From: Candidatus Hepatincola sp. Av
GTDB taxonomy: Bacteria > Pseudomonadota > Alphaproteobacteria > WRAU01 > Hepatincolaceae
Assembly (NCBI GenBank): GCA_023518375.1
Contig: CP068450.1
Location: 62,001-126,000, forward strand
DNA: 64,000 bases
Direction of reading: 5' to 3'
Shown: one piece after another, positions 16,296 through 25,234 of the stretch
Position numbering within the stretch: the first letter of the stretch is position 1
Layout of the letters: the number at the start of each line of letters is the position of its first letter
Translations under genes and position numbers: made by a program
Notes under the pieces: generated by a model
The model's database searches: none
The model's input: only the letters and a program-made list of their open reading frames with translations
Told to the model about the DNA's origin: nothing

Positions 16296-19200
16296 ATGAA
16301 ATATAGAGTAGGTATAGATGTTGGTACATCTTCATTAGGTTTAGTAGCATATGAGTTAGCAACTGACTCTCAGGGAAATCTTATTTATGAAAAAGATGAT
16401 CAGGGTAAAGATAGTGTTGACCCTAAAGTACTAAGTATCTGCCACATGGATACAGTAATCTTTCGTGAACCTTTAAATCCTAAGACTAATACTTTATTAA
16501 ATACTACTCGCCGTTCAAAACGTTCGCAACGTAAATTACTTAAACGTTCGGTTCATCGTAGACGTAAATTATTCCATTTGTTTGAAATAGTTTTAGCTTC
16601 CGAATTACCCAATTTAAACCAAGAAGATTTACATAAAGAAGCAGAGAATCAGTGGCAGAAAATCAGTAGTGATGAAATCTTTGCATTAAGAGCTAAAGCT
16701 TTAACGCAAAAAATAACTTTACCGGAATTATTTAGAGTTTTATCTCATTTAAATAAGAATCGTGGTTATCGGGGAGATTTGCGGGCTAATGGTAATGTAG
16801 GAAAAGCTATTCAAGAAAGTAACAAGGCTTTACGTAAAAAAGATAACAATGGGGAATATATTAAAAAGCTAGATGAAAATAATGAACCTATTATTAATAA
16901 AAATAATAAAGGAGAGCCTAAAAAAATTCTTCAACAAGATAAAGAAGGAAATTTTATTTATAAAAAAGATGTAAATGGCAATAAAATTCCTAAATTAGAT
17001 TCTAAAGGTAAACAAAAAACTAGTAAAAAAGGTGAACCTCTTTATGAAATAGAAGAAGATTACGACTACCAATATGAACTTATGACTCTTGGTGAATACT
17101 ATTATCAACAACAACAAGAAAATAAAAACACCTCTAAAGAATGGAGGGTTTTAACTAATAATAAAGATTCTCATGGTACTTACGTGCTACGCCAAATCAT
17201 AGAAGATGAATTTAATAAGATTATGAAAGAGCAGTGTAAACACTATACTATTTTAAAAGAATCTTTTATAAAGCTTGCTGGGGAAGATAGCTTACAATAC
17301 TTCCAAGAAAATCGGCAAAAAAATGTGGTTACCTTTAAAGATGCCCTTTATGAATCTATTTTTTACCAAAGACCTATTCGTTGGGATCCCGATAATATAA
17401 AAAATTGCAACTTAACCGGTGAAAAGGTAGCTGCCAAGGTATCTTTAGCTTTTCAAAAATGGCGTATTGAAGCTAAGTTAAATAACTTAATACTAAAACC
17501 TATACTCACTAAAGAAGAGAGTGATAAATTAAGAGAACAAGTAAAAGATTTACCAGAAAAAGAACGAAAAAGAATCTATACAGAGGCAAAGAAAGAAAGG
17601 GAATCTGCTAGACCTGTAAGACCTCTCAATGATGATGAAAAAGATAAATTACGTAAATTTCTTAACAAAAATGCTTTTGTATCATTTAAAGATATTTACA
17701 CAGAATTAAATATAGATTCTAATATGTACCGTTTTACCCATGACCGTACTAAAATTGGTGAAGAAAATACCAAGAATGGTTTAATAGGTAATAAAACCCT
17801 AGCTTTTTTTAATTCTACTAAACTCCAAGAAGATCCTACTTTTAAAGAAGCTGTAGAATTATGGGAAACATTAACAACTACTGAAAAAGAAGTTAGCTTA
17901 CAATTTTTATCTTTAATGGCTAACACCGATGAGTTATATGAAACTAAAGAAGAAATAGAAGAAAAAATTAAAAAGATTTTTGAAGAACAACTAAAACTAA
18001 CTAAAGAGGAACATAGTATTAATAATGTATTCAATTTTCTTGATAGCTTAAAAGACTATGAAAAGTTTACGTTATTACCTAAAATGGTTATTGAAAATGG
18101 TATTACTTTAGATTCTGGTAGAGCCCAATATTCAATTCAGGCAATACGTAAGCTCTTGCCACATATTATTGCTGGGGAAAAAGAAGAAGATGCCAGAAAA
18201 AAAGAATTTCCCAATGTAAACAATAATAAATCTTTTGAGGAACTACTTAAAGATGTTACCAACCCTGTAGTTAAACGTAGCTTAAAAGAACTAAAAAGAG
18301 TCCTTAATTACACCTACCATAAATTAGGTGGAAAACCAGAGTTCATTAATATTGAATTATCAAGGGAAATGAAAAATCCAGTAAGTAAAAGAAAAGAAAT
18401 AGAAAATGATAATAAAAACAGACGAGAAGAACGAGCTAAATATGCTGAAAAACTAGCTGATAAAGGTATACCAATTAGTAAAAATAAGATTACGAAATAT
18501 CGTTTATGGGAAGAACAAGGTTATAAAGATGCTTATACTGGTAAACCTATAAATGTAGAAGATTTCTTTAAAACAGAAATAGACCATATTATTCCTAAAA
18601 CACAAGGTGGTGGTAATGCCTTATATAACTTAGTGCTTACTAGTAAAGAAATTAATAATAACAAAACTAATTATACCCCTTTTCAGGCTAAAGAAATTCC
18701 AGCAATGAAAGATTTAGGTTTTAACTGGGAGTGGATTGAAACATTAGCTAAAAAATATAAAGAACAGGGAGGTAATGAAGAAGGCAGAGAAAAAAAACCA
18801 AGTAGTGAAGATAAAACATACTTCCAAAAAAAAGCTAAACTACTGCTTACCAAAGAACATGGAGAAGGAGTGGGTGAAGACTTTATGGAAAGAGCCAATA
18901 CCGAAACAGCTTTTATTGGTAGAGTTTTAACTAACTGGTTACAAAATGAAATTAAGAAAGAAAATGTGCAGGTAAGCCGTGGTTACTTAACAGCCTATTT
19001 ACGGCAACATTGGGAATTAGAAAATATACTTGCTGAGATTCGCATTGAAGAAAATAAACCACTGATTACTCAGAAAATTAATAAACCAGAATTCTTACCT
19101 ACTGAAAAATGGCGTAAATATCAGGAATTGCAAAAAGCATACCTTGATTCTAATAAGGCAGAAGATAAGAAAAAAGAAAAGCAGGAATTTTTAGGAAAAA

Positions 19201-20381
19201 CTGATCCTATTGAATTACAATGGTATAAAAGAGCCGACCACCGCCACCATTTAGTAGATGCGGCTATTATTGGTCTAACTACTCGTTCTTTGTTACAAAA
19301 AGCTAGTACAATCTACGCTAAAGGTAATAAATCGTTAAAAGCTATTGCTAAAAAAGATGATGGAAAGGTAGTTCGTGAAGGTTTTTATCCTACGGTTCCT
19401 TTACCAGCATTAAAGAGTCTTTTAAGAGAAAGGCTAAAGGATTATGTAGTATGGCATAAGCCAGATCGTTACCCTGATATGTCTTTATTTCAAGATACTC
19501 CTTACTCTTTAGAAGAATCTAATAAACCAGATAATCAAAAGTATTTAATTAATAGAAAACCTTTAAGTAATCTATTAATTAAAGCTAAAAATGAAAAGGC
19601 TAAAAATAAAGAAGATGTTATTAAAAAGATTAATGATTTAGTTGTAGGTGAAGAACTGAAACACTCTATAATTAAACAGTTTGAGATTCGTTATGAAAAG
19701 TTAGAAAATGAAAATGATACAAAAGATAAGATAGATAAAAATAAAACTGAAGATTTATTAAAACTTGCTCTTTGTGGAGAAAATGATGAAGATGGTATCT
19801 TCTTTCCAGAAAATATAAAAAGGAACAAAGTAAAAAAAGTGCGAATGTACTTTAAAAAGAATGGCAGAGTTAAGTATAATCCAGAAGGTGATTCTTGTAA
19901 GCAACAACATACAGAATCTAAAAGTAAAACAATTTATATAGGAGATGGTTACTCTTGTGCTTGTGTTTATAAAAGTGATGGTAATAAATGGCAAGGTAAA
20001 CCTATCACTAAACTACAAGCAATCAAATTACATAAAGATAATAAGCTAATAGATACTGATAATTCTTATTATTTATACCCTAATGATTTAGTATATAGTG
20101 AAGAAAAAAAAGAATTTTATGTAATCCAATCTTTTTCAACAAAGGGTGGTATCAACCTGTTATTAACAACAGAACCTTTTTCTTTTGGTGATAATCAAGG
20201 TATAAATTCGCAAGTTCTTAAACATTTAAAAGAAACAAGCGAATCAGAAAAAGATTATCTTAATAAAATAAAAGAAAAAGATTTTTATAAAATTATTGGT
20301 TGGAAGAATGTTGCAGATTTAAAACCAGTAAGAACTCGTGTTGATATTGCAAAAATAAAAAAAGATAACACTAATGTCTGA
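16296..20381 (+). CDS. cas9: Cas9 endonuclease, type II-C, unusually large
   Basis: 1361 aa RNA-guided DNA endonuclease. All nuclease elements are intact: RuvC-I with D8 (GIDVGTSS), Arg-rich bridge helix about residues 71-92, RuvC-II with E687 (INIELSREM), HNH with D763-H764 (EIDHIIPKTQGGGNALYNL), and RuvC-III with H984-H985 and D988 (HHLVDA). The remaining C-terminal ~350 residues should hold the wedge and PAM-reading domains. Most type II-C Cas9s are about 1000-1100 aa. Part of the excess is a Lys/Asn-rich segment at about residues 181-255 made of imperfect repeats of a D-x-x-G-[NE]-x-I-x-K-x-D pattern. cas1 overlaps its last 8 bases; there is no csn2 or cas4, consistent with II-C. Confidence 0.97.
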   Translation: MKYRVGIDVGTSSLGLVAYELATDSQGNLIYEKDDQGKDSVDPKVLSICHMDTVIFREPLNPKTNTLLNTTRRSKRSQRKLLKRSVHRRRKLFHLFEIVLASELPNLNQEDLHKEAENQWQKISSDEIFALRAKALTQKITLPELFRVLSHLNKNRGYRGDLRANGNVGKAIQESNKALRKKDNNGEYIKKLDENNEPIINKNNKGEPKKILQQDKEGNFIYKKDVNGNKIPKLDSKGKQKTSKKGEPLYEIEEDYDYQYELMTLGEYYYQQQQENKNTSKEWRVLTNNKDSHGTYVLRQIIEDEFNKIMKEQCKHYTILKESFIKLAGEDSLQYFQENRQKNVVTFKDALYESIFYQRPIRWDPDNIKNCNLTGEKVAAKVSLAFQKWRIEAKLNNLILKPILTKEESDKLREQVKDLPEKERKRIYTEAKKERESARPVRPLNDDEKDKLRKFLNKNAFVSFKDIYTELNIDSNMYRFTHDRTKIGEENTKNGLIGNKTLAFFNSTKLQEDPTFKEAVELWETLTTTEKEVSLQFLSLMANTDELYETKEEIEEKIKKIFEEQLKLTKEEHSINNVFNFLDSLKDYEKFTLLPKMVIENGITLDSGRAQYSIQAIRKLLPHIIAGEKEEDARKKEFPNVNNNKSFEELLKDVTNPVVKRSLKELKRVLNYTYHKLGGKPEFINIELSREMKNPVSKRKEIENDNKNRREERAKYAEKLADKGIPISKNKITKYRLWEEQGYKDAYTGKPINVEDFFKTEIDHIIPKTQGGGNALYNLVLTSKEINNNKTNYTPFQAKEIPAMKDLGFNWEWIETLAKKYKEQGGNEEGREKKPSSEDKTYFQKKAKLLLTKEHGEGVGEDFMERANTETAFIGRVLTNWLQNEIKKENVQVSRGYLTAYLRQHWELENILAEIRIEENKPLITQKINKPEFLPTEKWRKYQELQKAYLDSNKAEDKKKEKQEFLGKTDPIELQWYKRADHRHHLVDAAIIGLTTRSLLQKASTIYAKGNKSLKAIAKKDDGKVVREGFYPTVPLPALKSLLRERLKDYVVWHKPDRYPDMSLFQDTPYSLEESNKPDNQKYLINRKPLSNLLIKAKNEKAKNKEDVIKKINDLVVGEELKHSIIKQFEIRYEKLENENDTKDKIDKNKTEDLLKLALCGENDEDGIFFPENIKRNKVKKVRMYFKKNGRVKYNPEGDSCKQQHTESKSKTIYIGDGYSCACVYKSDGNKWQGKPITKLQAIKLHKDNKLIDTDNSYYLYPNDLVYSEEKKEFYVIQSFSTKGGINLLLTTEPFSFGDNQGINSQVLKHLKETSESEKDYLNKIKEKDFYKIIGWKNVADLKPVRTRVDIAKIKKDNTNV

Positions 20382-21342
20382 AAAAATTATTTCCATTGAA
20401 AATTCTGCTTATTTATCGGTAGATACTAGTAGAATCGTTATAGAACAAGCTGATAATAAAAACTACGTAGCTGCTAAAGATATTGCGGTGTTAATAGTTA
20501 GTAGTTTCCAAGTTAAATTAACAGCTGCTGTAATTTCTGCTATTACAACAAATGGTGGCTTAATATTATTCACAAATAGTAATTATATGCCAACTAGTTA
20601 TTGCTATGCTAATAATATGAATAATGCTGGAGCTATCCGCCCATATTTGCAAGCACAACTAATTGGTTCTAGAACAAGTGCAGTAGCTTGGCAACAAATC
20701 ATTCAAAGCAAAATTAAAGGGCAAGCAACAATATTAAATAATCATCAAACCCAAAGTTATAATTATATAAATTCAGCTCATAAATTAGTTGAATTAGGTG
20801 ATGCTACTAATATAGAAGCCCAAGTGGCTAAAGTTTACTGGCAAGATTATTTTAATTTATTTAACTTAACTATGAATAGAGAAAAAAGAGGAGCCAGCAA
20901 TATTATAAATATCTGCTTAAATTATGGTTATAGTGTTATTAGAGCTATGGTAGCACGGTCTTTAGCAAGTTTAGGCTTATGCCTTAATTTTGGGATAGGG
21001 CATTATCGCAAAGATAATCCTTTTAATTTAGTGGAAGATTTTGTAGAACCCTTTCGTTATATCGTAGATGAATCTGTATATAAAATTTTACAAAATTTTG
21101 ATTTTCAAAACGAAAATTTAGAGCTAACCCCTCAAATTAAACAATTATTACTTAAACATATTTATAACTATACGATTATATTAAGAAATAAAAATTACCG
21201 TTTAATGCAAGGAATTCATGAGGTTAATACAAGCTATTGCCAATATTTACAGTATAGTGCTGTTAATAGCTTAGTATTACCTCATATCCTTGTACCAGGA
21301 GTGCCTAAAAAGGCAATTTCAAACACCTTACAGGAGTATTAA
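20374..21342 (+). CDS. cas1: Cas1 spacer-integration nuclease, type II
   Basis: 322 aa. Cas1 with Cas2 integrates new spacers. The three metal-binding positions are visible: Glu in NIEAQVAKVYWQDYF, His in GIGHYRKDNPFNLV and the acidic residue in LVEDFVEPFRYIVDE. The layout of an N-terminal beta domain and C-terminal helical domain and the length fit type II Cas1. Its ATG lies 8 bases inside the end of cas9, implying coupled translation. The frame closes at 21342, five bases before cas2. Confidence 0.96.
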   Translation: MSEKIISIENSAYLSVDTSRIVIEQADNKNYVAAKDIAVLIVSSFQVKLTAAVISAITTNGGLILFTNSNYMPTSYCYANNMNNAGAIRPYLQAQLIGSRTSAVAWQQIIQSKIKGQATILNNHQTQSYNYINSAHKLVELGDATNIEAQVAKVYWQDYFNLFNLTMNREKRGASNIINICLNYGYSVIRAMVARSLASLGLCLNFGIGHYRKDNPFNLVEDFVEPFRYIVDESVYKILQNFDFQNENLELTPQIKQLLLKHIYNYTIILRNKNYRLMQGIHEVNTSYCQYLQYSAVNSLVLPHILVPGVPKKAISNTLQEY

Positions 21343-21346
21343 CAAA

Positions 21347-21685
21347 ATGGAAAAAGGAGTAAATGGGTGGCGTATTATGTGGTTACTAACAGCGTTTGAC
21401 TTACCAACTAAAGAAAAAATAGATATAAGAAGATATACAAGGTTTAGAAAATTGTTACTGGCTAATGGTTTCATTCAAGTGCAATATTCATTATATGCAA
21501 AATTTTATGATACCTTTGCAGGTGCTAAAGCTGAAGCTAAGGATTTAAAACAATATATTCCCCCTCAAGGTAGTGTAATGTTTTTTTATTTAACCGATAA
21601 ACAATTCGGTATGACTGAAAACATGATTGGTAGAAAAAAGATTAAAGATCCTCGTTTAGAATCTAGGCAATTACAATTTTTTTAA
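21347..21685 (+). CDS. cas2: Cas2 spacer-acquisition protein
   Basis: 112 aa with the start chosen here. Cas2 bridges two Cas1 dimers in the integration complex. The ferredoxin-like start IMWLLTAFDLPTKEKID has the conserved Asp after the first strand, followed by RYTRFRKLLLANGFIQVQYS and a C-terminal SVMFFYLTDKQFG. The frame is open upstream to 21290 inside cas1, but the ATG at 21347 is preceded by a good GGAG site (about 21333) and gives the normal Cas2 length. It is the last cas gene. Confidence 0.93.
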   Translation: MEKGVNGWRIMWLLTAFDLPTKEKIDIRRYTRFRKLLLANGFIQVQYSLYAKFYDTFAGAKAEAKDLKQYIPPQGSVMFFYLTDKQFGMTENMIGRKKIKDPRLESRQLQFF

Positions 21686-21775
21686 CATAAGTGTTATGAG
21701 TTAATTTATTATTTTTTAATATAATAAGTTGAGTAATAAACTATACTCTTTTTATTGAAAGATTAGTATATTAAA

Positions 21776-21795
21776 GTTTAATAATTTTATTAAAC
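21776..21795. terminator. Perfect 9-bp inverted repeat between cas2 and the tracrRNA
   Basis: GTTTAATAA, two bases, TTATTAAAC. It lies between the rightward cas operon and the leftward tracrRNA, where a bidirectional stop would be expected. The stem is AT-only apart from one G-C at its base, so strength is modest. Confidence 0.35.
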
Positions 21796-21869
21796 AACAC
21801 AATTATAACGAATCGAAAAAAATTCTTAACATTATTAAACTGTAATTAAAAATAAGATTTTATTTTTAA

Positions 21870-21980
21870 TAAAATAAAGAAAGATGCATATTCATATAGA
21901 ATATACACCTTTCTATTCTTTTCGTTATTTAATTAACTAGTTACCTAAGACGCCCCTCGCCTAGTTAAGTGCTATAGTTA
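21870..21980 (-). ncRNA. tracrRNA for the type II-C Cas9
   Basis: Read leftward from about 21980, the first ~40 bases (21979-21940) are an anti-repeat that can pair with the crRNA repeat along nearly its whole length. The shared core CACTTAACTAG is identical to the plus-strand repeat, and GGCGAGGGGC matches with a few changes plus a small insertion near the end. A short linker (21939-21914) follows. The RNA then ends in a 15-bp hairpin and a U-rich stretch. Promoter and terminator are listed separately. It runs in the same direction as the crRNAs and opposite to the cas genes. Ends are predicted to a few bases only. Confidence 0.88.
21871..21913 (-). terminator. tracrRNA terminal hairpin/terminator
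   Basis: Left arm 21913-21899 and right arm 21893-21879 can form 15 consecutive pairs (two of them G-U) around a 5-base loop, followed by a U-rich run (TTTATTTT, 21878-21871). It serves both as the 3' stem of the tracrRNA and as its Rho-independent terminator. Confidence 0.75.
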
Positions 21981-21986
21981 ATATAT

Positions 21987-22015
21987 ATAATACAGCTTAG
22001 TTTTTAAATTATCAA
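21987..22015 (-). promoter_or_regulatory. tracrRNA promoter
   Basis: Leftward TTGATA at 22015-22010 (5/6), 17 bases, TATTAT at 21992-21987 (5/6). The predicted start at about 21980 falls at the first base of the anti-repeat, so promoter and RNA agree. Confidence 0.75.
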
Positions 22016-22082
22016 CTATTTTATTTAAAACGGTATTAATTTTTTACCAACCCTTATTTATACTACTCTCACACTTCCTCCT

Positions 22083-22111
22083 ATTATAACACTTAACTAG
22101 ACGGGGGGCAA
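22083..22111 (-). promoter_or_regulatory. Promoter embedded in each CRISPR repeat (coordinates for repeat 1)
   Basis: In crRNA sense each repeat has TTGCCC at repeat positions 8-13, then exactly 17 bases, then TATAAT at positions 31-36, preceded by TG one base upstream (extended -10, TGTTATAAT). In repeat 1 these are 22111-22106 and 22088-22083. The divergent repeats 18 and 19 keep TATAAT and have TTGCTC. Transcription would begin about 7 bases into each spacer, leaving a guide of about 24 nt. Repeat-internal promoters of this kind are known from Neisseria and Campylobacter II-C systems. Confidence 0.75.
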
Positions 22112-23305
22112 TAGGAACTGCTAAATCAATTTTATAGTTACCATTGCCATTATAACACTTAACTAGACGGGGGGCAATAGGAACCAGGCTTGCTACACCT
22201 GTAAAGCCAATATTATTATAACACTTAACTAGACGGGGGGCAATAGGAACTCTCGCCTGCTAGCTCACGCCAACGAGTAAATTATAACACTTAACTAGAC
22301 GGGGGGCAATAGGAACTTTTCCTCGCAGTAGGTTTGTGCGTGTATAATTATAACACTTAACTAGACGGGGGGCAATAGGAACATTCATCTTCAATTGAGT
22401 TGTCAAATTCCAATTATAACACTTAACTAGACGGGGGGCAATAGGAACGGGCCTCCTCAACTAACCGCTTATTTGTCAATTATAACACTTAACTAGACGG
22501 GGGGCAATAGGAACTAAATTATTGTTGACAATATTCAATATGTAATTATAACACTTAACTAGACGGGGGGCAATAGGAACTTTACAAGAACAGTTAAAAA
22601 TACAAAAACAATTATAACACTTAACTAGACGGGGGGCAATAGGAACGAAGACTCTGTGGGGAAGATTGATTTTTTGATTATAACACTTAACTAGACGGGG
22701 GGCAATAGGAACATGCGTAAGATATATAGAATGTTAATAATAATTATAACACTTAACTAGACGGGGGGCAATAGGAACATGTAAGAAATAGAGTTTTATT
22801 TACTCGCTATTATAACACTTAACTAGACGGGGGGCAATAGGAACACAGAAAACGAAGCAACGCTCGTAAGAAAATTATAACACTTAACTAGACGGGGGGC
22901 AATAGGAACTGCCCACTTTTGCCATTCTTTCTAGCCTTTATTATAACACTTAACTAGACGGGGGGCAATAGGAACTATAATTGTCCATACGTTTCCTAGT
23001 TTCATATTATAACACTTAACTAGACGGGGGGCAATAGGAACTCCATGTATTAGTTCCATAATCTTAAGTTTATTATAACACTTAACTAGACGGGGGGCAA
23101 TAGGAACTATCTTATCTTCTAATTCTTTATACTTCTTATTATAACACTTAACTAGACGGGGGGCAATAGGAACAATATCCTAATGCTTTATTATAAAGTA
23201 AAGATTATAACACTTAGCTAGACGGTGAGCAATAGGAACTATGCGAATAGAAGGCATATAACCTTTATTATTATAACACTTAGCTAGACGGTGAGCAATA
23301 GCCAC
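22083..23305 (-). CRISPR. Type II-C CRISPR array: 19 repeats, 18 spacers, crRNA sense leftward
   Basis: The 36-bp repeats begin at 22083 and recur every 66 bases, the last at 23270. Seventeen spacers are 30 bp; spacer 12 (22845-22873) is 29. Repeats 1-17 are identical. Repeats 18 (23204) and 19 (23270) share three changes, and repeat 19 has two more at its outer end. The crRNA strand is the minus strand: in that sense the repeat starts GTTCC, as type II-C repeats start with GTT, and its 5' half pairs with the tracrRNA. Several spacers (for example 22251-22280 and 22449-22478) are far more GC-rich than the genome, suggesting foreign DNA. The 22021-22082 segment is the likely leader. Confidence 0.97.
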
Positions 23306-23342
23306 GGCGGAACCATAAATATACCGATACTGTAACTATAAG

Positions 23343-24209
23343 TTAAAGCTGATAGTTAACTTCTATGCGTTGATCCCCATCAAGAAAACTAGTTTGGTTG
23401 CTCCAGTTTGCATAATAACGAACATTAAAGCGAGGAGTAAATTGGTAACTAATAGCAAATTCATGAGTAAATATAACACCATGACCGCCATAATAATTAT
23501 CTTCATAATTAACATCTCCAGCAATGGTAGTTAACCACATAGGATTGTAATTAATCCATAATTTTTTAGTAATTTCAAGTTTACTATACATACCAATTAC
23601 CCCAAATACTCCCATAGTGGAGAAGCCACCATCAATACAAGTGGTGGAGCTAGATTCATTACAGGTTTCTTTAGCATCTTCACCAATAGAAACACCTGCA
23701 CCTGCTAATGGATAAAAGGTAATAGGACCTAATTTAGGTAATGCCTGAATAAAACTATAAGAAATATCTGCTGTTTGTTTTGCTATTGTATTACCATCTA
23801 AATTGTAGTTAATATCTAATTGATGAGCATGCCCATTTGTTAAATTAATTCCAAAATTCCTTAAACGAAAGGAATCAATAGAATTATCACGTTGATTATT
23901 ACCAGTCCAACCTAAATTTTCCCCCATAATACCTTTTAGTTCAATGATATTCATTGCTGCAGTTTCAGGATTATGAGTATCGTAGGTTTTACCCACTTTA
24001 AAATTTAAACCTTTATTAGTAATACCTGTACCAACTTGCGTATAAACAGCTAAAGGATCAGACATATCTTGTAATTCATTTTTAGATTTTATTGAAGTTT
24101 TAGTATTTACAGATACTACCGAATCAGTAGTATCATCAACTACAGCAAAACACTTAAAAGATAAAAGCAAAAATATTAATAAGATTAAATATAGTAATGA
24201 AAACTTCAT
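23343..24209 (-). CDS. Outer-membrane beta-barrel-like protein, unknown function
   Basis: 288 aa. It has a clear signal peptide (MKFSLLYLILLIFLLLSFKCFA, cleavage about residue 22). The mature protein is a run of alternating strands rich in Gly, Asn, Tyr and Asp, with two Cys in a probable loop (ETCNESSSTTCIDGG) and a last strand ending QRIEVNYQL, like an OmpA/OmpW-sized barrel. I do not recognise a specific family. It ends 37 bases from the far end of the CRISPR array, but has no evident link to it. The upstream gap 24210-24468 holds a TATAAT box flanked by an inverted repeat. Confidence 0.7.
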   Translation of the reverse strand: MKFSLLYLILLIFLLLSFKCFAVVDDTTDSVVSVNTKTSIKSKNELQDMSDPLAVYTQVGTGITNKGLNFKVGKTYDTHNPETAAMNIIELKGIMGENLGWTGNNQRDNSIDSFRLRNFGINLTNGHAHQLDINYNLDGNTIAKQTADISYSFIQALPKLGPITFYPLAGAGVSIGEDAKETCNESSSTTCIDGGFSTMGVFGVIGMYSKLEITKKLWINYNPMWLTTIAGDVNYEDNYYGGHGVIFTHEFAISYQFTPRFNVRYYANWSNQTSFLDGDQRIEVNYQL

Positions 24210-24243
24210 GGTAAATTATTTCTCCAAAAGACTTTAGTACAAC

Positions 24244-24291
24244 CTAACTAAGTTTAATGTTCTATCTATTATAGAATACAACCTAGTTAGG
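24244..24291 (-). promoter_or_regulatory. -10 box inside an inverted repeat upstream of the outer-membrane gene
   Basis: CCTAACTA near 24246 and its complement TAGTTAGG near 24284-24291 flank an inner TTCTAT/ATAGAA pair; leftward the sequence includes TATAAT about 70 bases before the ATG at 24209. The symmetry around a -10 suggests an operator, but no clear -35 is present. Confidence 0.3.
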
Positions 24292-24468
24292 GGTGATGCA
24301 ATACCTATTTATAATAATTACTCATATTAAAGATGATTAAGTGAACCACTAATTTACGAGGATGATATTATTTTTACCTAAATAAGATTTTATTAAAAAA
24401 TTACCATTAACAACTTTCCCTTTATCATAAAACATAAAAATGAAGGAAGTTGCATATATATAGATAAA

Positions 24469-25083
24469 CTACCTAGAATAAAATTCTACCACGATGTTTG
24501 GTTCCATTTTTACAGGATACGGAACTTCTTCTAAAGTTGGGTGGGAGATAAACTTACCTTTAAAGTTAGATAAATCTGCTTCCATGTAACTAGGAACATC
24601 TCTTTCTACTGAGGCAGCGGCTTCTAAAACAATGGCTAATTTTTTAGATGAAGACTTAACTTCAATTTCATCACCTGCTTTTACTAAGTAAGAAGGAATA
24701 TTTACTTTTTTACCATTGACAAGAATATGACCATGATTTACAAACTGCCTAGATGCAAACATAGTTTGGGCAAATTTCATACGGTAAATAACAGTATCTA
24801 GGCGGGATTCTAAAATAGATATTAAATTTTGTGAAGTATCACCTGTGCGTCTAGCTGCTTCATCAAAGTATCTGCGGAATTTTCTTTCCCCAATATTAGC
24901 ATAGTAGCCTTTTAATTTTTGTTTTGCTAGTAATTGAATACCATAGTCGCTATTTTTTTTAGGATTAGCCCCATGTTGCCCTGGACGAGAGGTTCTTTTA
25001 TTAAAGGGAGACTTAGCTCTACCCCATAAATTTACACCTAAACGACGATCAATCTTATATTTTGCATTATGTCTTTTTGTCAT
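24469..25083 (-). CDS. rpsD: 30S ribosomal protein S4
   Basis: 204 aa. S4 is a primary 16S rRNA-binding protein of the small subunit. The start ([20 protein letters not shown]), the [18 protein letters not shown] helix and the S4 RNA-binding domain ([20 protein letters not shown], then [19 protein letters not shown]) are all typical of the alphaproteobacterial, zinc-less form. It is a single-gene unit. A copied piece of its C-terminal part lies upstream in opposite orientation at 25235-25312. A small hairpin (CAATAC/GTATTG, 25139-25155) lies in its leader. Confidence 0.96.
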   Translation of the reverse strand: MTKRHNAKYKIDRRLGVNLWGRAKSPFNKRTSRPGQHGANPKKNSDYGIQLLAKQKLKGYYANIGERKFRRYFDEAARRTGDTSQNLISILESRLDTVIYRMKFAQTMFASRQFVNHGHILVNGKKVNIPSYLVKAGDEIEVKSSSKKLAIVLEAAASVERDVPSYMEADLSNFKGKFISHPTLEEVPYPVKMEPNIVVEFYSR

Positions 25084-25234
25084 TATTATTTTAACCTTTT
25101 AGCTATTTATTGTCCTGATAGTCTTTAAAAAAGCATGGCAATACCCTAAGTATTGTCAGTATTTTCAGGAATTCTCAAAAGAATAACAAGTTTTTTATGA
25201 TTATTCAACATTTTTTTATAAAAATTTTACAAAA

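Noticed and set aside
21290-21346. N-terminal extension of Cas2 inside cas1
   Set aside because: Would overlap cas1 by 53 bases; the ATG at 21347 has a good ribosome site and the normal Cas2 start.
22260-22460. Open frame of 66 codons within the CRISPR array, encoding a repeated VPIAPRLVKCYN peptide
   Set aside because: It is simply the repeat sequence translated; repeats plus 30-bp spacers give a 66-base period, a multiple of three, which keeps the frame open.
22083-23305. Self-targeting spacers
   Set aside because: By eye no spacer matched other parts of this window; a whole-genome search would be needed to say more.
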